A stretch of DNA of 64,000 nt from Teretinema sp942493045 (GCA_942493045.1 OW818665.1:992001-1056000); one strand, 5' to 3'; counted from the stretch's first letter, positions 40,596 to 49,861 are shown. Translations and numbers: made by a program. The notes: generated by a model not told the origin, from the letters alone.

Positions 40596-43481
40596 ATGAC
40601 CAAAACAAAATTTGTGTATTTTTTCGGCGCCGGAAAATCTGAAGGCAACGGAACCATGAAAGAGCTTCTCGGAGGAAAGGGCGCAGGGCTGGCGGAAATG
40701 ACCACAATAGGCCTACCGGTGCCGGCCGGTTTTACGATCACCACCGAGGTATGTGATCTCTTCTACAAAAACAACAAAAAATATCCGGCGGAACTGGCCG
40801 CGGAAGTTGCCAAGCACGTCAAAAAACTGGAACAGGTTACCGGGAAAAAACTGGGCGATCCCAATGATCCCCTGCTGGTTTCAGTGCGCTCCGGAGCCCC
40901 GGTGTCAATGCCCGGCATGATGGAGACAATTCTGAACCTCGGGCTGACTGACCTTTCCGTGGAAGGCCTCGCCAAAAAAACCGGCAACCGCCGTTTTGCA
41001 CTGGACGGCTACCGCCGTTTTATAATGATGTACGGCTCAACCGCCATGGGTATCGAACGCGCCAAATTCGACGCCGCTTTTGACACTATTAAAAATACTG
41101 TCACACGCAAAAGACTGGGCTCTCCAGCGCTGGAGAAAATCGGCGACACCGACGTAAACGAAGAAGAGCTGGCCCTGTTGATCAAAGAATTCAAGGCCCT
41201 CTACAAAAAAGAAATCCGTAAGGATTTTCCGCAGGATCCTACCGAGCAGTTATGGGGCGCCATCGGCGCGGTGTTCGGCTCCTGGATGGCCGAGAAAGCC
41301 ATTACCTATCGCCGGGTTGAAAAACTGGTAGGGGTGAAGGGCACCGCGGTAAATATCGTGCAGATGGTTTACGGAAACAAGGGCAACAGCTCCGGTACCG
41401 GAGTATGCTTTACCCGCGACCCCAATACCGGTGAAAATACTTTTTACGGTGATTATCTGATCAATGCCCAGGGCGAGGATGTCGTGGCCGGTATCCGCAC
41501 ACCGATTAAGCTCTCCGACTTTGAAAAGAAGGATCCCAAGGCCTATAAACAGCTTTGCGATGTCCGTAAAATTCTGGAGAAGCATTACAAGGACATGCAG
41601 GACCTGGAATTTACGGTGGAAGAGGGTAAGCTGTACATGCTGCAGTGCCGCACCGGAAAGCGCTCACCGGCAGCCTCCTTTAAAATCGCGGTAGACATGG
41701 TCACTGAAAAGCTGATTACCAAAGAGACCGCTGTCAGCCGTATAAAAACGAGCGACATTGAAGGAATTTTCTATCCGGCCATTGATAAATCCCAGGGACA
41801 AGCCCTCAAAAACGCTTTTATCGTTCAAGGTATAGACGCTGTCCCCGGTGCCGCCTGCGGTAAGGTCTGCTTCTCCGCCGCCCGCGCCGAGGAACTTGCC
41901 GAGGTTGGCGAAAAAGTCATCCTGGTACGCAAGGAAACCAGCCCCGAGGACGTTGGAGGTATGCATGCCGCCCAGGGCATTTTGACGGCGACCGGCGGAA
42001 AAACCAGTCACGCTGCTGTGGTGGCCCGCGGCTGGGGCAAAAGCTGTATTGTCGGCTGTGAAAAACTGAATATCAATTATGAGAAAAAACTTTTTACCGT
42101 GGGCGACAAGACCGTCAAAGAGGGTGAATTTATTACCCTGGATGGAAGCTCCGGAAACGTCTATGTCGGAGAACTTAAACTGGTAGCGCCGAAACTGCCG
42201 GCCGCCTACGAAACCCTGATGGGTTGGGCCGACCAGATCCGCACCATCAAAGTACGGACCAATGCCGACACTCCTTATGACGCCGTGCATGCCCGCAAAC
42301 TCGGCGCCCAGGGCATCGGATTGTGCCGCACTGAACACATGTTCTTTGATACCGAGGAGCGTATTCTGGCCATCCGTGAAATGATCATCGCGGATACCCT
42401 CGAACAGCGCAAAAAGGCCCTGGCCAAGCTGCTGCCGTACCAGACCAAAGACTTTGAAGGCATTTTCAAGGCGATGGACGGGCTTGGCGTAACTATCCGC
42501 CTGATCGATCCTCCGCTGCACGAGTTCGTACCCCACGATGAATCTGGTCAAAAGGCGCTGGCTAAATCAGTCGGCATCAGTTTTGACATCGTCAAACAGC
42601 GCATCGAAAAACTGCATGAATCCAACCCGATGCTCGGTCACCGCGGTTGCCGCCTGGCTATCACCTATCCCGAAATCCTGGATATGCAGGTAACGGCCAT
42701 CATTACCGCGGCTTGTAACATGACCAAAAAGGGTATCAAGGTTCTGCCGGAAATCATGATTCCGCTGGTGATCGACGCCAAGGAATTCAACATCCTGGCC
42801 GACCGCACCCGCTCAGTGGCCAACGCCATTATCAAAGCCAAGGCTGTCAAACTGGAGTACCTGGTCGGTACCATGATTGAAACCCCCCGGGCCGCTCTGC
42901 TGGCCGACAAGATTGCCGCGACCGCGGAGTTCTTCTCGTTCGGTACCAATGACCTGACCCAGATGACACTGGGCATGAGCCGCGACGATGCCGGCCGTTT
43001 CCTGGTCGACTACATCGATGAAAACAAAACCGGAATTTTCCGCGCCGATCCCTTCCAGAGCCTGGATCAGGAAGGCGTGGGTATGCTGGTTCAAACCGGC
43101 ATTACCAAGGGCCGCGCCGCCCGCGCCAAATTGAAAATCGGTATCTGCGGCGAACATGGCGGAGACTCAGCTTCGGTGAAATTCTGCTGCAGATCCGGAA
43201 TGGATTATGTTTCGGCTTCTCCCTTCCGCGTACCGGTAGCCCGCCTGGCCGCTGCCCAGGCAGCTCTCGAACAGTCTGCCGCCTCTAAACCGGCCGCAAA
43301 AAAAACTTCAGCAGTCAAGAAAACCGCTACTGCCAAGAAGCCTGCTGTGTCACAGAAATCAACTGTCACTAAGCAGCCTGCTGTTGTCAAAAAAGCCGCT
43401 GTCGCGAAAAAGCCAGCCACTGTTAAAAAAAACGCGGTAGCTAAAAAGTCTGTGGCACCAAAAAAGTCCGTTAAAAAATAA
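40596..43481 (+). CDS. ppdK: pyruvate, phosphate dikinase with Lys/Ala-rich C-terminal tail
   Basis: 961 residues from the ATG at 40596; the open frame extends upstream to 40302 but that part overlaps the promoter region and the capA-like gene. The ATP-grasp domain begins GAGKSEGNGTMKELLGGKGAGLAEM; the phosphohistidine loop is GGKTSHAAVVARGWGK; the PEP-binding barrel contains GLCRTEHMF and the C-terminal GICGEHGGD. The enzyme interconverts pyruvate/ATP/Pi with PEP/AMP/PPi and is common in anaerobes with PPi-linked glycolysis. Normal length is ~870-890; from about residue 890 there is an added ~70-residue tail of AKK/VKK repeats like histone H1. Two terminators follow. Confidence 0.93.
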   Translation: MTKTKFVYFFGAGKSEGNGTMKELLGGKGAGLAEMTTIGLPVPAGFTITTEVCDLFYKNNKKYPAELAAEVAKHVKKLEQVTGKKLGDPNDPLLVSVRSGAPVSMPGMMETILNLGLTDLSVEGLAKKTGNRRFALDGYRRFIMMYGSTAMGIERAKFDAAFDTIKNTVTRKRLGSPALEKIGDTDVNEEELALLIKEFKALYKKEIRKDFPQDPTEQLWGAIGAVFGSWMAEKAITYRRVEKLVGVKGTAVNIVQMVYGNKGNSSGTGVCFTRDPNTGENTFYGDYLINAQGEDVVAGIRTPIKLSDFEKKDPKAYKQLCDVRKILEKHYKDMQDLEFTVEEGKLYMLQCRTGKRSPAASFKIAVDMVTEKLITKETAVSRIKTSDIEGIFYPAIDKSQGQALKNAFIVQGIDAVPGAACGKVCFSAARAEELAEVGEKVILVRKETSPEDVGGMHAAQGILTATGGKTSHAAVVARGWGKSCIVGCEKLNINYEKKLFTVGDKTVKEGEFITLDGSSGNVYVGELKLVAPKLPAAYETLMGWADQIRTIKVRTNADTPYDAVHARKLGAQGIGLCRTEHMFFDTEERILAIREMIIADTLEQRKKALAKLLPYQTKDFEGIFKAMDGLGVTIRLIDPPLHEFVPHDESGQKALAKSVGISFDIVKQRIEKLHESNPMLGHRGCRLAITYPEILDMQVTAIITAACNMTKKGIKVLPEIMIPLVIDAKEFNILADRTRSVANAIIKAKAVKLEYLVGTMIETPRAALLADKIAATAEFFSFGTNDLTQMTLGMSRDDAGRFLVDYIDENKTGIFRADPFQSLDQEGVGMLVQTGITKGRAARAKLKIGICGEHGGDSASVKFCCRSGMDYVSASPFRVPVARLAAAQAALEQSAASKPAAKKTSAVKKTATAKKPAVSQKSTVTKQPAVVKKAAVAKKPATVKKNAVAKKSVAPKKSVKK
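43270..43478 (+). repeat. degenerate lysine/alanine-coding repeat in the 3' end of ppdK
   Basis: About 70 codons dominated by AAA/AAG, GCT/GCC and GTT/GTC, forming imperfect units such as V-K-K-x-A and A-K-K-P-A. The stretch lies after the last conserved PPDK residues and stays in frame to the stop. Confidence 0.75.
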
Positions 43482-43513
43482 CCGTGGTCTAAAAATCAGA
43501 CCACGGTAATTTT
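43482..43513 (+). terminator. first rho-independent terminator after ppdK
   Basis: CCGTGGTCT (43482-43490) pairs perfectly with AGACCACGG (43498-43506) around a seven-base loop, followed by TAATTTT. It begins directly after the stop codon. Confidence 0.8.
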
Positions 43514-43526
43514 CCGGTTTGCGCGT

Positions 43527-43558
43527 AGAGCCGTACCATAGGGTACGGCTCTTTTTAT
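43527..43558 (+). terminator. second rho-independent terminator after ppdK
   Basis: AGAGCCGTACC (43527-43537) pairs perfectly with GGTACGGCTCT (43542-43552) around a four-base loop, followed by a run of T. The near-perfect symmetry would also work for transcripts arriving from the right, though no convergent gene is present. Confidence 0.85.
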
Positions 43559-43629
43559 ATACAAACGGAACAACTTTGAAGGGCTAAAAAATCAAGCGCG
43601 TCACTCTGTACCTTCATTTCACCGAATGC

Positions 43630-43635
43630 TATAAT
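43630..43635 (+). promoter_or_regulatory. -10 box of the ABC importer operon
   Basis: A perfect TATAAT six bases before the ATG at 43642, with no Shine-Dalgarno between them, predicting a leaderless transcript. No good -35 was seen at 16-18 bases, so an activator may be needed or the -35 is poor. Confidence 0.55.
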
Positions 43636-43641
43636 AAAGCC

Positions 43642-44628
43642 ATGAAACACATACTTATAACCCTGTCTTTCGCCTTGATTGTCTGCTCCGGAATTCACGC
43701 CGGTGCAAAAAAAGATATTCCAGAAGTACAGACGCCGGATACTGTCCGGGTCGCAGCGCTGATCGGTCCTTCCGGAGTGGCGATGGCTAAACTGTTTGCC
43801 GAACCGCCGAAAAGCGGCTCCACAATTTTCAGCTTCGAAGCCGCGGCCTCTGTCGATATGCTGCTGCCTAAGCTGATAAAAGGCGAAATCGATATCGGCA
43901 TTCTGCCGCCGAATGTCGCCGCTAAACTGTATAATGTAGACCGCTCGGTAATAGCCGCGGCAATTGTCGGGAACAGCATGCTCAGCCTGGTAACCAGGGA
44001 TGCTTCAATAACCGGAATTGCTGACCTTGCCGGAAAAACCGTTTCGGTAGCCGGGCAGGGGGCTACACCGGAATTTACTTTCCGCACCTTAATGGCCAAA
44101 GCCGGTCTGGCGCCGGACTCCATTAGCATGGATTTTTCCATACCGTACGCCGAACTGGCCGCTGCCCTGGCTTCCGGCCGTATCGCATACGCCCTGCTTC
44201 CCGAACCTTTCGCAACCGTAGCGCTGTTGAACGGCGCTACCGCCGAAGTTCCGCTGCGTCGCGCTTTCAGTATCCGGGACCTCTGGAAACAAGCGGGCAT
44301 CAGTGACGATTTTCCCATGACAGTCTGTGTTGTGCGCCGGCAATTTGCCGAACAGCATCCGGCGCTGGTACGCGACTTTTTGCAAGCCTACCAAGGCTCG
44401 ATTCTCTGGACGAACGCTCATCCCGCTGAAGCCGGATTACTGGTTGAACAAAACAGTTTGGGCTTAAAAGCGCCGATAGCGGCCAAAGCCATTCCGGCTT
44501 CCAATTATGTCTTTATTCCGGCACTCGACGGGCAGGACCAGATCGAAGCCCTGCTTTCCGTATTTCTGCAGTACGCGCCGCTGGCCGTCGGCGGTAAGCT
44601 GCCGGATCAGGATTTCTACTTTAAATGA
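43642..44628 (+). CDS. ABC transporter substrate-binding protein (NMT1/SsuA-like)
   Basis: 328 residues with a Sec signal peptide (to about residue 20). The periplasmic binding fold shows the NMT1/THI5-like pattern: VRVAALIGPSGVAMAKLF, a segment KLIKGEIDIGILPPNVAAKLYN, then LAGKTVSVAGQGATPEFTFRTLMAKAGL and ALASGRIAYALLPEPFATVAL. Relatives bind sulfonates, nitrate, thiamin precursors or similar small molecules; the ligand here is unknown. It heads a four-gene operon with a permease, an ATPase and an ArsB/CitMHS-type permease, and its stop overlaps the permease start by four bases. Confidence 0.8.
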   Translation: MKHILITLSFALIVCSGIHAGAKKDIPEVQTPDTVRVAALIGPSGVAMAKLFAEPPKSGSTIFSFEAAASVDMLLPKLIKGEIDIGILPPNVAAKLYNVDRSVIAAAIVGNSMLSLVTRDASITGIADLAGKTVSVAGQGATPEFTFRTLMAKAGLAPDSISMDFSIPYAELAAALASGRIAYALLPEPFATVALLNGATAEVPLRRAFSIRDLWKQAGISDDFPMTVCVVRRQFAEQHPALVRDFLQAYQGSILWTNAHPAEAGLLVEQNSLGLKAPIAAKAIPASNYVFIPALDGQDQIEALLSVFLQYAPLAVGGKLPDQDFYFK

Positions 44629-45386
44629 AAAAGCAGGGCTTAGTAACCGGAGCCGTCTCGATTGCCGCGCTGCTGTTAGTGTGGCAACTGGCAGCGGCGA
44701 TCGTAGGCTCTCAGTTTATTTTACCGCTGCCTGCGAGAGTATTACGCGATTTACTGTTGCTGCCCGCAACTTCCGGTTTTGGAAAAATGATAGGATACAC
44801 CGCGGTACGAGGCCTAACAGCATTTATGATCGCGCTGGGAATAGCCTGTCTGCTGGGTTTTCCCTCTGGTCTGTATCCCTCATTTTCCGCGGCCCTGCGG
44901 CCCTGGATGTCGGTTATCAAGGCCACTCCGGTTGTATCCATCATTCTGCTGGCGCTATTCTGGTTTGGCTCGGCCACTGTACCGGTATTTGTCGCGGTAC
45001 TGATGACTGTCCCGGTACTCACGGAAGCCATAGCTCAGGGCGTCAGGGCCACTGATACAAAACTTCTGGAAATGGCCCGGGCCTATCATCTAAGCCGAGG
45101 TAAAATTTTTTACCACATTCATATTCCTTCGGCGCTGCCGTTCTTTATCAGCGGGGCATCCAGCGCTCTTGGTTTGACATGGAAGGTGGTAGTCGCCGGT
45201 GAGATACTGGCGATGCCGCGGTTCGGGCTCGGTTCTGCCATGCAATCCGCGAAAATTTACCTGGAAACCACACGGGTTTTTTCGCTAACTCTGACCGCAA
45301 TACTTTTATGCGTATTCACCGAATTCATTTTTAACCAGACGATTAAACTGACGCACTCGCAAACATCCGACAAGGGAAATACATGA
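44625..45386 (+). CDS. ABC transporter permease (SsuC/TauC-like)
   Basis: 253 residues with about six hydrophobic segments. The EAA loop that contacts the ATPase is seen as KLLEMARAYHLSRGKIFYHIHIPSALPFFISGASSALGLTWK, typical of the nitrate/sulfonate/taurine importer permeases. It overlaps its neighbours by four bases on each side (ATGA), showing coupled synthesis with the binding protein and the ATPase. Confidence 0.85.
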   Translation: MKKQGLVTGAVSIAALLLVWQLAAAIVGSQFILPLPARVLRDLLLLPATSGFGKMIGYTAVRGLTAFMIALGIACLLGFPSGLYPSFSAALRPWMSVIKATPVVSIILLALFWFGSATVPVFVAVLMTVPVLTEAIAQGVRATDTKLLEMARAYHLSRGKIFYHIHIPSALPFFISGASSALGLTWKVVVAGEILAMPRFGLGSAMQSAKIYLETTRVFSLTLTAILLCVFTEFIFNQTIKLTHSQTSDKGNT

Positions 45387-46027
45387 CCATTTCCGACCTT
45401 ACGATATCTTACGGACAACGCCGGGTATTCGAAAAATTCTCGGTCACTTTTAGGCGCGGAGAGACCACGGTAATTCTCGGTCCTTCGGGGTGCGGAAAAA
45501 CTACATTGCTCAACCATATTGCCTTCAGCGGTCTCGCGGAACGGGTTTCGTATATCTTTCAGGAACCGCGTTTACTGCCTTGGATGACTTTATCGAAAAA
45601 CATCGAGATGGTCCTGCCTGTACGCGGTAGCGAAGCCAGTGCTCGCGCCCGTTATTACCTGGCAAGGGTAGGCCTGTTGGACAGAGCAGGGGCGTTTCCG
45701 GAACGGCTTTCCGGAGGAGAGCGGCAGAGGGCCTCAATAGCGCGGGCTTTCGCCTTTCCCGCGCCGATACTGTTAATGGATGAACCCTTTCAATCCCAGG
45801 ATATCTCCAGTAAAATACAACTTGCCAATCTGGTGAGGGAACTTCAGACCGAAGAAAAACGCACCGTTGTTTCGGTCACTCATGACATACACGAAGCCGA
45901 AGCCCTGGCGGATCGGGTTTTGGTTTTAAAAGGCAGTCCGGCCATGATTGTACTCGATGTCCCGGTCAGCGATGCGCTGGAATCTCAGATACGTGAGGTT
46001 TTTATATGCCAAACCTCAATTCCCTAA
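45383..46027 (+). CDS. ABC transporter ATP-binding protein (SsuB/TauB-like)
   Basis: 214 residues, slightly shorter than the ~240 usual. Walker A is GPSGCGKTT, the Q-loop lies in YIFQEPRLLPWMTL, the signature is LSGGERQR, Walker B is ILLMDEPFQSQD and the switch His is in VTHDIHEA. The LLPWMT segment is typical of nitrate/sulfonate/taurine importers. It powers the preceding permease. The next gene starts within its last 22 bases. Confidence 0.88.
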   Translation: MTISDLTISYGQRRVFEKFSVTFRRGETTVILGPSGCGKTTLLNHIAFSGLAERVSYIFQEPRLLPWMTLSKNIEMVLPVRGSEASARARYYLARVGLLDRAGAFPERLSGGERQRASIARAFAFPAPILLMDEPFQSQDISSKIQLANLVRELQTEEKRTVVSVTHDIHEAEALADRVLVLKGSPAMIVLDVPVSDALESQIREVFICQTSIP

Positions 46028-47157
46028 ACGGAACCGTCAGGTCTTTTTTCGGCCGGATCCTGAACCGGGAACCGGTACTAGTAATAGCCGTGGTCTCAGC
46101 CACGGTCAGCGCTTTCTTTGTAAAACCGTCGCCGCAATATTTTGGGTATATCGACTGGAAAGTGTTATCCTGCCTGCTATCCCTGATGCTGGTCGTTTCT
46201 CTTTTGAGACGCTCCGGATTTTTTGACGGCCTGGCCCGGGTTTTTACGCGCTATTGTTCAACGCTGCGCACTGTCGCGCTGGTGTTAGTAGCAACCACCT
46301 TCTTTCTTTCAATGTGGATTACCAACGATGTGGCATTGATCACGCTAATACCGTTTTCCCTCATTTTACTTTCCAAAATCAAATCGGTAAACTCGGTAAT
46401 CACGATACTGGTCTTGCAGACAATTGCCGCCAATATCGGCAGCTCCTTGACCCCGGTTGGAAACCCTCAAAATTTATATTTGTTTACCTATTACACGATG
46501 CATCCGATTGATTTTTTCAAGGCAGTCGGATGGTTCACCTTTTGTGGAGCGATACTTTTAATCCCCGCGGTTTATTCAATTAAAAATGAAAAATTATCAT
46601 GTACCGACAGAGGCGGCACAGCGGTTGACCGTAAACGTACGGTACTCTACGTAATTTTATTCATCTGCGCGGTTTTGGCGGTATTTAATGTTTTTGATCA
46701 TCGAATAATACTGATTCTGATCGTGCTGGTGATTTGCGTCACCGACCGGCGAAATCTGTTTAAGGCTGATTTTTCACTGTTAGGAACTTTCGCGGCCTTT
46801 TTTATCGCCATTGGTAATCTACAGAACATTCCACAAATAACCGATTTCCTCTCTCAAATTATAAATAAAAATGTTGTGCTGGTCAGCGCCCTGGCCAGTC
46901 AGATTATCAGCAATGTGCCGGCGGCAATTTTGCTTTCACCATTCACTGTCAAAGCTGAAGACCTGCTGCGCGGAGTGTCCCTTGGAGGGCTTGGAACACT
47001 GATCGCGTCCCTGGCCAGCGTGATCACATTTAAGTTCTTTACCGTTAATTATCCCGGGAAAACCGGTCGATATTTAATTATATTCAGCATCTGGAATATT
47101 GCTTTTTTTGCGGCCCTTTTTTTAGCGCTGGTTCTTGCGGGGCAGGCTGGTTTTTAG
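46006..47157 (+). CDS. ArsB/CitMHS/NhaD-type ion transporter superfamily permease
   Basis: 383 residues, about ten hydrophobic segments. Two hairpin motifs typical of the ion transporter superfamily are present: WITNDVALITLIPF in the first half and IISNVPAAILLSPF in the second, with QTIAANIGSSLTPVGNPQNL after the first. Such proteins move arsenite, citrate, other anions or Na+ in exchange for protons; the substrate cannot be read. GAGG lies upstream and the start overlaps the ABC ATPase gene by 22 bases, so it is part of the importer operon. A role in handling the imported compound or its product is an inference. Confidence 0.75.
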   Translation: MPNLNSLNGTVRSFFGRILNREPVLVIAVVSATVSAFFVKPSPQYFGYIDWKVLSCLLSLMLVVSLLRRSGFFDGLARVFTRYCSTLRTVALVLVATTFFLSMWITNDVALITLIPFSLILLSKIKSVNSVITILVLQTIAANIGSSLTPVGNPQNLYLFTYYTMHPIDFFKAVGWFTFCGAILLIPAVYSIKNEKLSCTDRGGTAVDRKRTVLYVILFICAVLAVFNVFDHRIILILIVLVICVTDRRNLFKADFSLLGTFAAFFIAIGNLQNIPQITDFLSQIINKNVVLVSALASQIISNVPAAILLSPFTVKAEDLLRGVSLGGLGTLIASLASVITFKFFTVNYPGKTGRYLIIFSIWNIAFFAALFLALVLAGQAGF

Positions 47158-47292
47158 CTAAACGCTGGTTATGTTTTTTTTGGGTCATTTCAAACAAGCG
47201 CTTAACTGCGCATAATGTATGTTCTGTCTACCGATGCATAATACACACATTATTCAACACCGATTCATACAGTCCTAGAACCGTTCAAGCGT
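47158..47292. other. convergent intergenic region with an inverted repeat
   Basis: 135 bases between two converging genes. ATAATGTATGT (47212-47222) and ACACACATTAT (47243-47253) can pair at 10 of 11 positions around a 20-base loop. CAAGCGCTTAACTG (47195-47208) recurs as CAAGCGTTTAACTG (47287-47300), the second copy running into the 3' end of the radical SAM gene. A run of eight T (47174-47181) has no stem before it. No standard terminator is present. Confidence 0.45.
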
Positions 47293-49842
47293 TTAACTGT
47301 ATTGCAGAGCTTGTTTTGCCGCGGCGGCTACACCGGATACAAATTCAAAGAAATCACAGGGCTGTTTTACAGTGTCATTAGCCAGGGTCTTCAACTTGTG
47401 AATTTTTACAAGTTCATAGATCGGCACACCGGTAATTTCAGCGACCAGATCCCTGAACTTTCGATCGGCTTTAAATGGCACATGCACAAACCAGGAACCG
47501 GCGCTTTGAAACTCGACATTCATACCATCGGTTATCTGCAGAAAATCCAGGACGCGTTGATCAGTTTTTAGTTTCAACGCATCGGTAGCTTCATAAAAAT
47601 TCCATTGATATTCATTACCCCACAGCCAAACTGAGAGCGCTTCACGTTTGACATTTTTTCCCGTCGGATACACCAGGGCTTGTCTGATGCGCAAACCCAC
47701 CGGAAGAGACCGATTGAGGGCCTCGATAATGAGCTGCTCACTTCGCTCCTCATACAGCATAAAAGAAGCGATCTCGCATTCAGAAGAAACACCCATTGAA
47801 AGGCTCTGAGCGATTTCAAAACGCGGCAAGGGGTTAAAGCCCTCGGTATAAACAACCGGGAGATCTGCTCTCTGGAAGGCTTTATTCCAAACTTCAATAA
47901 GACCAAGATGCGGCACAAAGGCGATATCCTCTGATTTAGAGAAAGAAAGCACGATACGGCAAACCGGTTCACGGGCGGCCGGTCCTGTTCCCGGCACGCG
48001 GGTAGATGACGGCAAGGGAACGGTACCAGAGCTCTCCTGATCTACGATCGGTTCTTCCAGAACATTCAGCGCGTGTTTTGTTCCGCAAATCCCGCAGGGT
48101 TCAAGACAATTTTCGGCACAGCGCGGAGTCAACTGCTGATCATTTGAGCGGGTCAGTTCTTTTATCAGATAGGCTTTACTCGGACCAAGGCTTATACCAT
48201 CCCAGGGTAGGTTTTCAGCGGTAGAACGTTCACGCAGCGTTTCAGTCTCTACATCCCAACCGGCGGTGGTGATCGCATCCCGCCAGACATCGGGTTTGGC
48301 CCAATCATCCCAGGCATCAAGGCGGCAGCCATTTTTCCAGGCCTTCAGAATGATATCCCCTACCCGCTCGTCGCCCCGGCTGAGCATCCCTTCCATAAAT
48401 GAGTTAAAAGGCCGGTGCGCGCCAACCTTAAATTTTCCGCGCGGCAGAGCCTGTTTAATGATGTCGAGCTTGGCGGTAGCTTCGGTAATTGAAAGCTGCT
48501 TTGCCCATTGATATGGTGTATGCGGCTTGGGGATAAAAGTTCCAATGTTCACCGAACATTGAATACGGGTCGCGGCCTGAATTTCAAGCAGAAAATTGGC
48601 AATCTCCTGGGCATCACTTTTACCCGGAGTTTCGACTGGCAAACCGATCATAAAATAAAATTTAGCGCTGCTCCAACCATGTTGTTTAGCCTGCCGCATA
48701 ATACTGATAATATGGTCCCTGAAAACTTCTTTATTGAGCGAAAGCTGCCAAGCGTCAACCGGTGTTTCCACCGCGAAGGTTAATCCGCTTTTACGAACTT
48801 CGGCCAATTGAGCCAGCAACGGCAGTGTAAAACTGTTCACCTTCAGGGACGGCAGCTGAAACGAAATATGTTTTTCGGAATATTTTCCAGTCAATTCCGC
48901 GAGAAGCGGACCAATGCCCGAATAGTCTCCGGATGAAAGAGACATTAAACTGATTTCACGGTAACCGGCTTGATTGATCAGAAAATCGACATCCGAAAGA
49001 ATGCGTGATTTTTCCATCATGCGCTGGGGACGATAATACATCCCGGCGTGACAGAATCGGCAGCCGTTCGGACAGCCGCGCATGATTTCAACGACTCCTT
49101 GATCCTGTACAATACGCAGATTGGGTACGGGGAAACAGACGGCCCGGTCTGAGGAGCTGCCGAATCCGTCGTATATCGCCCGATGCGTGCACACGGTATT
49201 TCCGATCCGGGCGCTGTTTTTGCGCGCTGTCCAAACCGCCGGATGCGCCTCCAGTATATTCAATAAATCATCTCTGGACGCGCCGGAGGCCCGGGCGACG
49301 GCCAGAGTCTCAACCAGGGCGAAGAGCCCGCCCTCAGCTTCGCCGATATAGAAGGCGTCGATAAATTTCGAAAAAGGAAGCGGATTTGTAATTCCGCATC
49401 CGCCTGCCAATACGATGGGATCAGAGAGCGAACGCTCACTGCACAACAGCGGAATGTTTCCGGTATTTAAAATCGAGAGCGCGCCGGTAATTCCTGGTTC
49501 ATAACCGATGCTCAAACCGATTATATCGGCCGATACCAGCGGAATACCGGATTCCAGAGTATAGAGCGGAATTTTCCTGGCAAGTAAAAGTTCCTCAAAA
49601 TCCGGAGCCGGAGCAAACACCCGTTCACAACGCACACCGGAAATCTTATTCAAGGCATCATAGAGTATCTTTACAGCCAGGTTGGACATTCCGATTTCAT
49701 AAAGATCCGGAAAGGCCAGCGCGAAAGTAAAAGCGGCATCTTTTTTGATAATCTGCCCAAAGTCACCGCCCAAATATCGAGCCGGGTTCTGGACTGAGTA
49801 CAATGCCCGGCCCAGATCCATTACGGGATTAACATATTTCAT
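47293..49842 (-). CDS. B12-binding-type radical SAM protein (TIGR03960-like) fused to a DUF2344 domain
   Basis: 849 residues. The N-terminal half has a B12-binding-like domain (AFPDLYEIGMSNLAVKILYDALN, GLSIGYEPGITGALSILN) and the radical SAM motif RGCPNGCRFCHAGMYYRPQR. The C-terminal part, from about residue 635, matches the DUF2344 / TIGR03936 domain (SKSEDIAFVPHLGLIEVWNKAFQRADLPVVYTEGFNPLPR). In other bacteria these are often separate genes next to rng and the L21/L27 ribosomal genes, and the substrate is unknown; RNA modification has been suggested. GGAG lies about nine bases before the ATG. It begins 19 bases after rodA, at the end of the elongation operon. Confidence 0.85.
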   Translation of the reverse strand: MKYVNPVMDLGRALYSVQNPARYLGGDFGQIIKKDAAFTFALAFPDLYEIGMSNLAVKILYDALNKISGVRCERVFAPAPDFEELLLARKIPLYTLESGIPLVSADIIGLSIGYEPGITGALSILNTGNIPLLCSERSLSDPIVLAGGCGITNPLPFSKFIDAFYIGEAEGGLFALVETLAVARASGASRDDLLNILEAHPAVWTARKNSARIGNTVCTHRAIYDGFGSSSDRAVCFPVPNLRIVQDQGVVEIMRGCPNGCRFCHAGMYYRPQRMMEKSRILSDVDFLINQAGYREISLMSLSSGDYSGIGPLLAELTGKYSEKHISFQLPSLKVNSFTLPLLAQLAEVRKSGLTFAVETPVDAWQLSLNKEVFRDHIISIMRQAKQHGWSSAKFYFMIGLPVETPGKSDAQEIANFLLEIQAATRIQCSVNIGTFIPKPHTPYQWAKQLSITEATAKLDIIKQALPRGKFKVGAHRPFNSFMEGMLSRGDERVGDIILKAWKNGCRLDAWDDWAKPDVWRDAITTAGWDVETETLRERSTAENLPWDGISLGPSKAYLIKELTRSNDQQLTPRCAENCLEPCGICGTKHALNVLEEPIVDQESSGTVPLPSSTRVPGTGPAAREPVCRIVLSFSKSEDIAFVPHLGLIEVWNKAFQRADLPVVYTEGFNPLPRFEIAQSLSMGVSSECEIASFMLYEERSEQLIIEALNRSLPVGLRIRQALVYPTGKNVKREALSVWLWGNEYQWNFYEATDALKLKTDQRVLDFLQITDGMNVEFQSAGSWFVHVPFKADRKFRDLVAEITGVPIYELVKIHKLKTLANDTVKQPCDFFEFVSGVAAAAKQALQYS

Positions 49843-49861
49843 GAAAATTTACTCCAGTTGA

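Noticed and set aside
47174..47181. Run of eight T as a terminator for the ArsB/CitMHS-type gene
   Set aside because: No GC-rich stem precedes it; the sequence before it holds only a direct GCTGGTT repeat.
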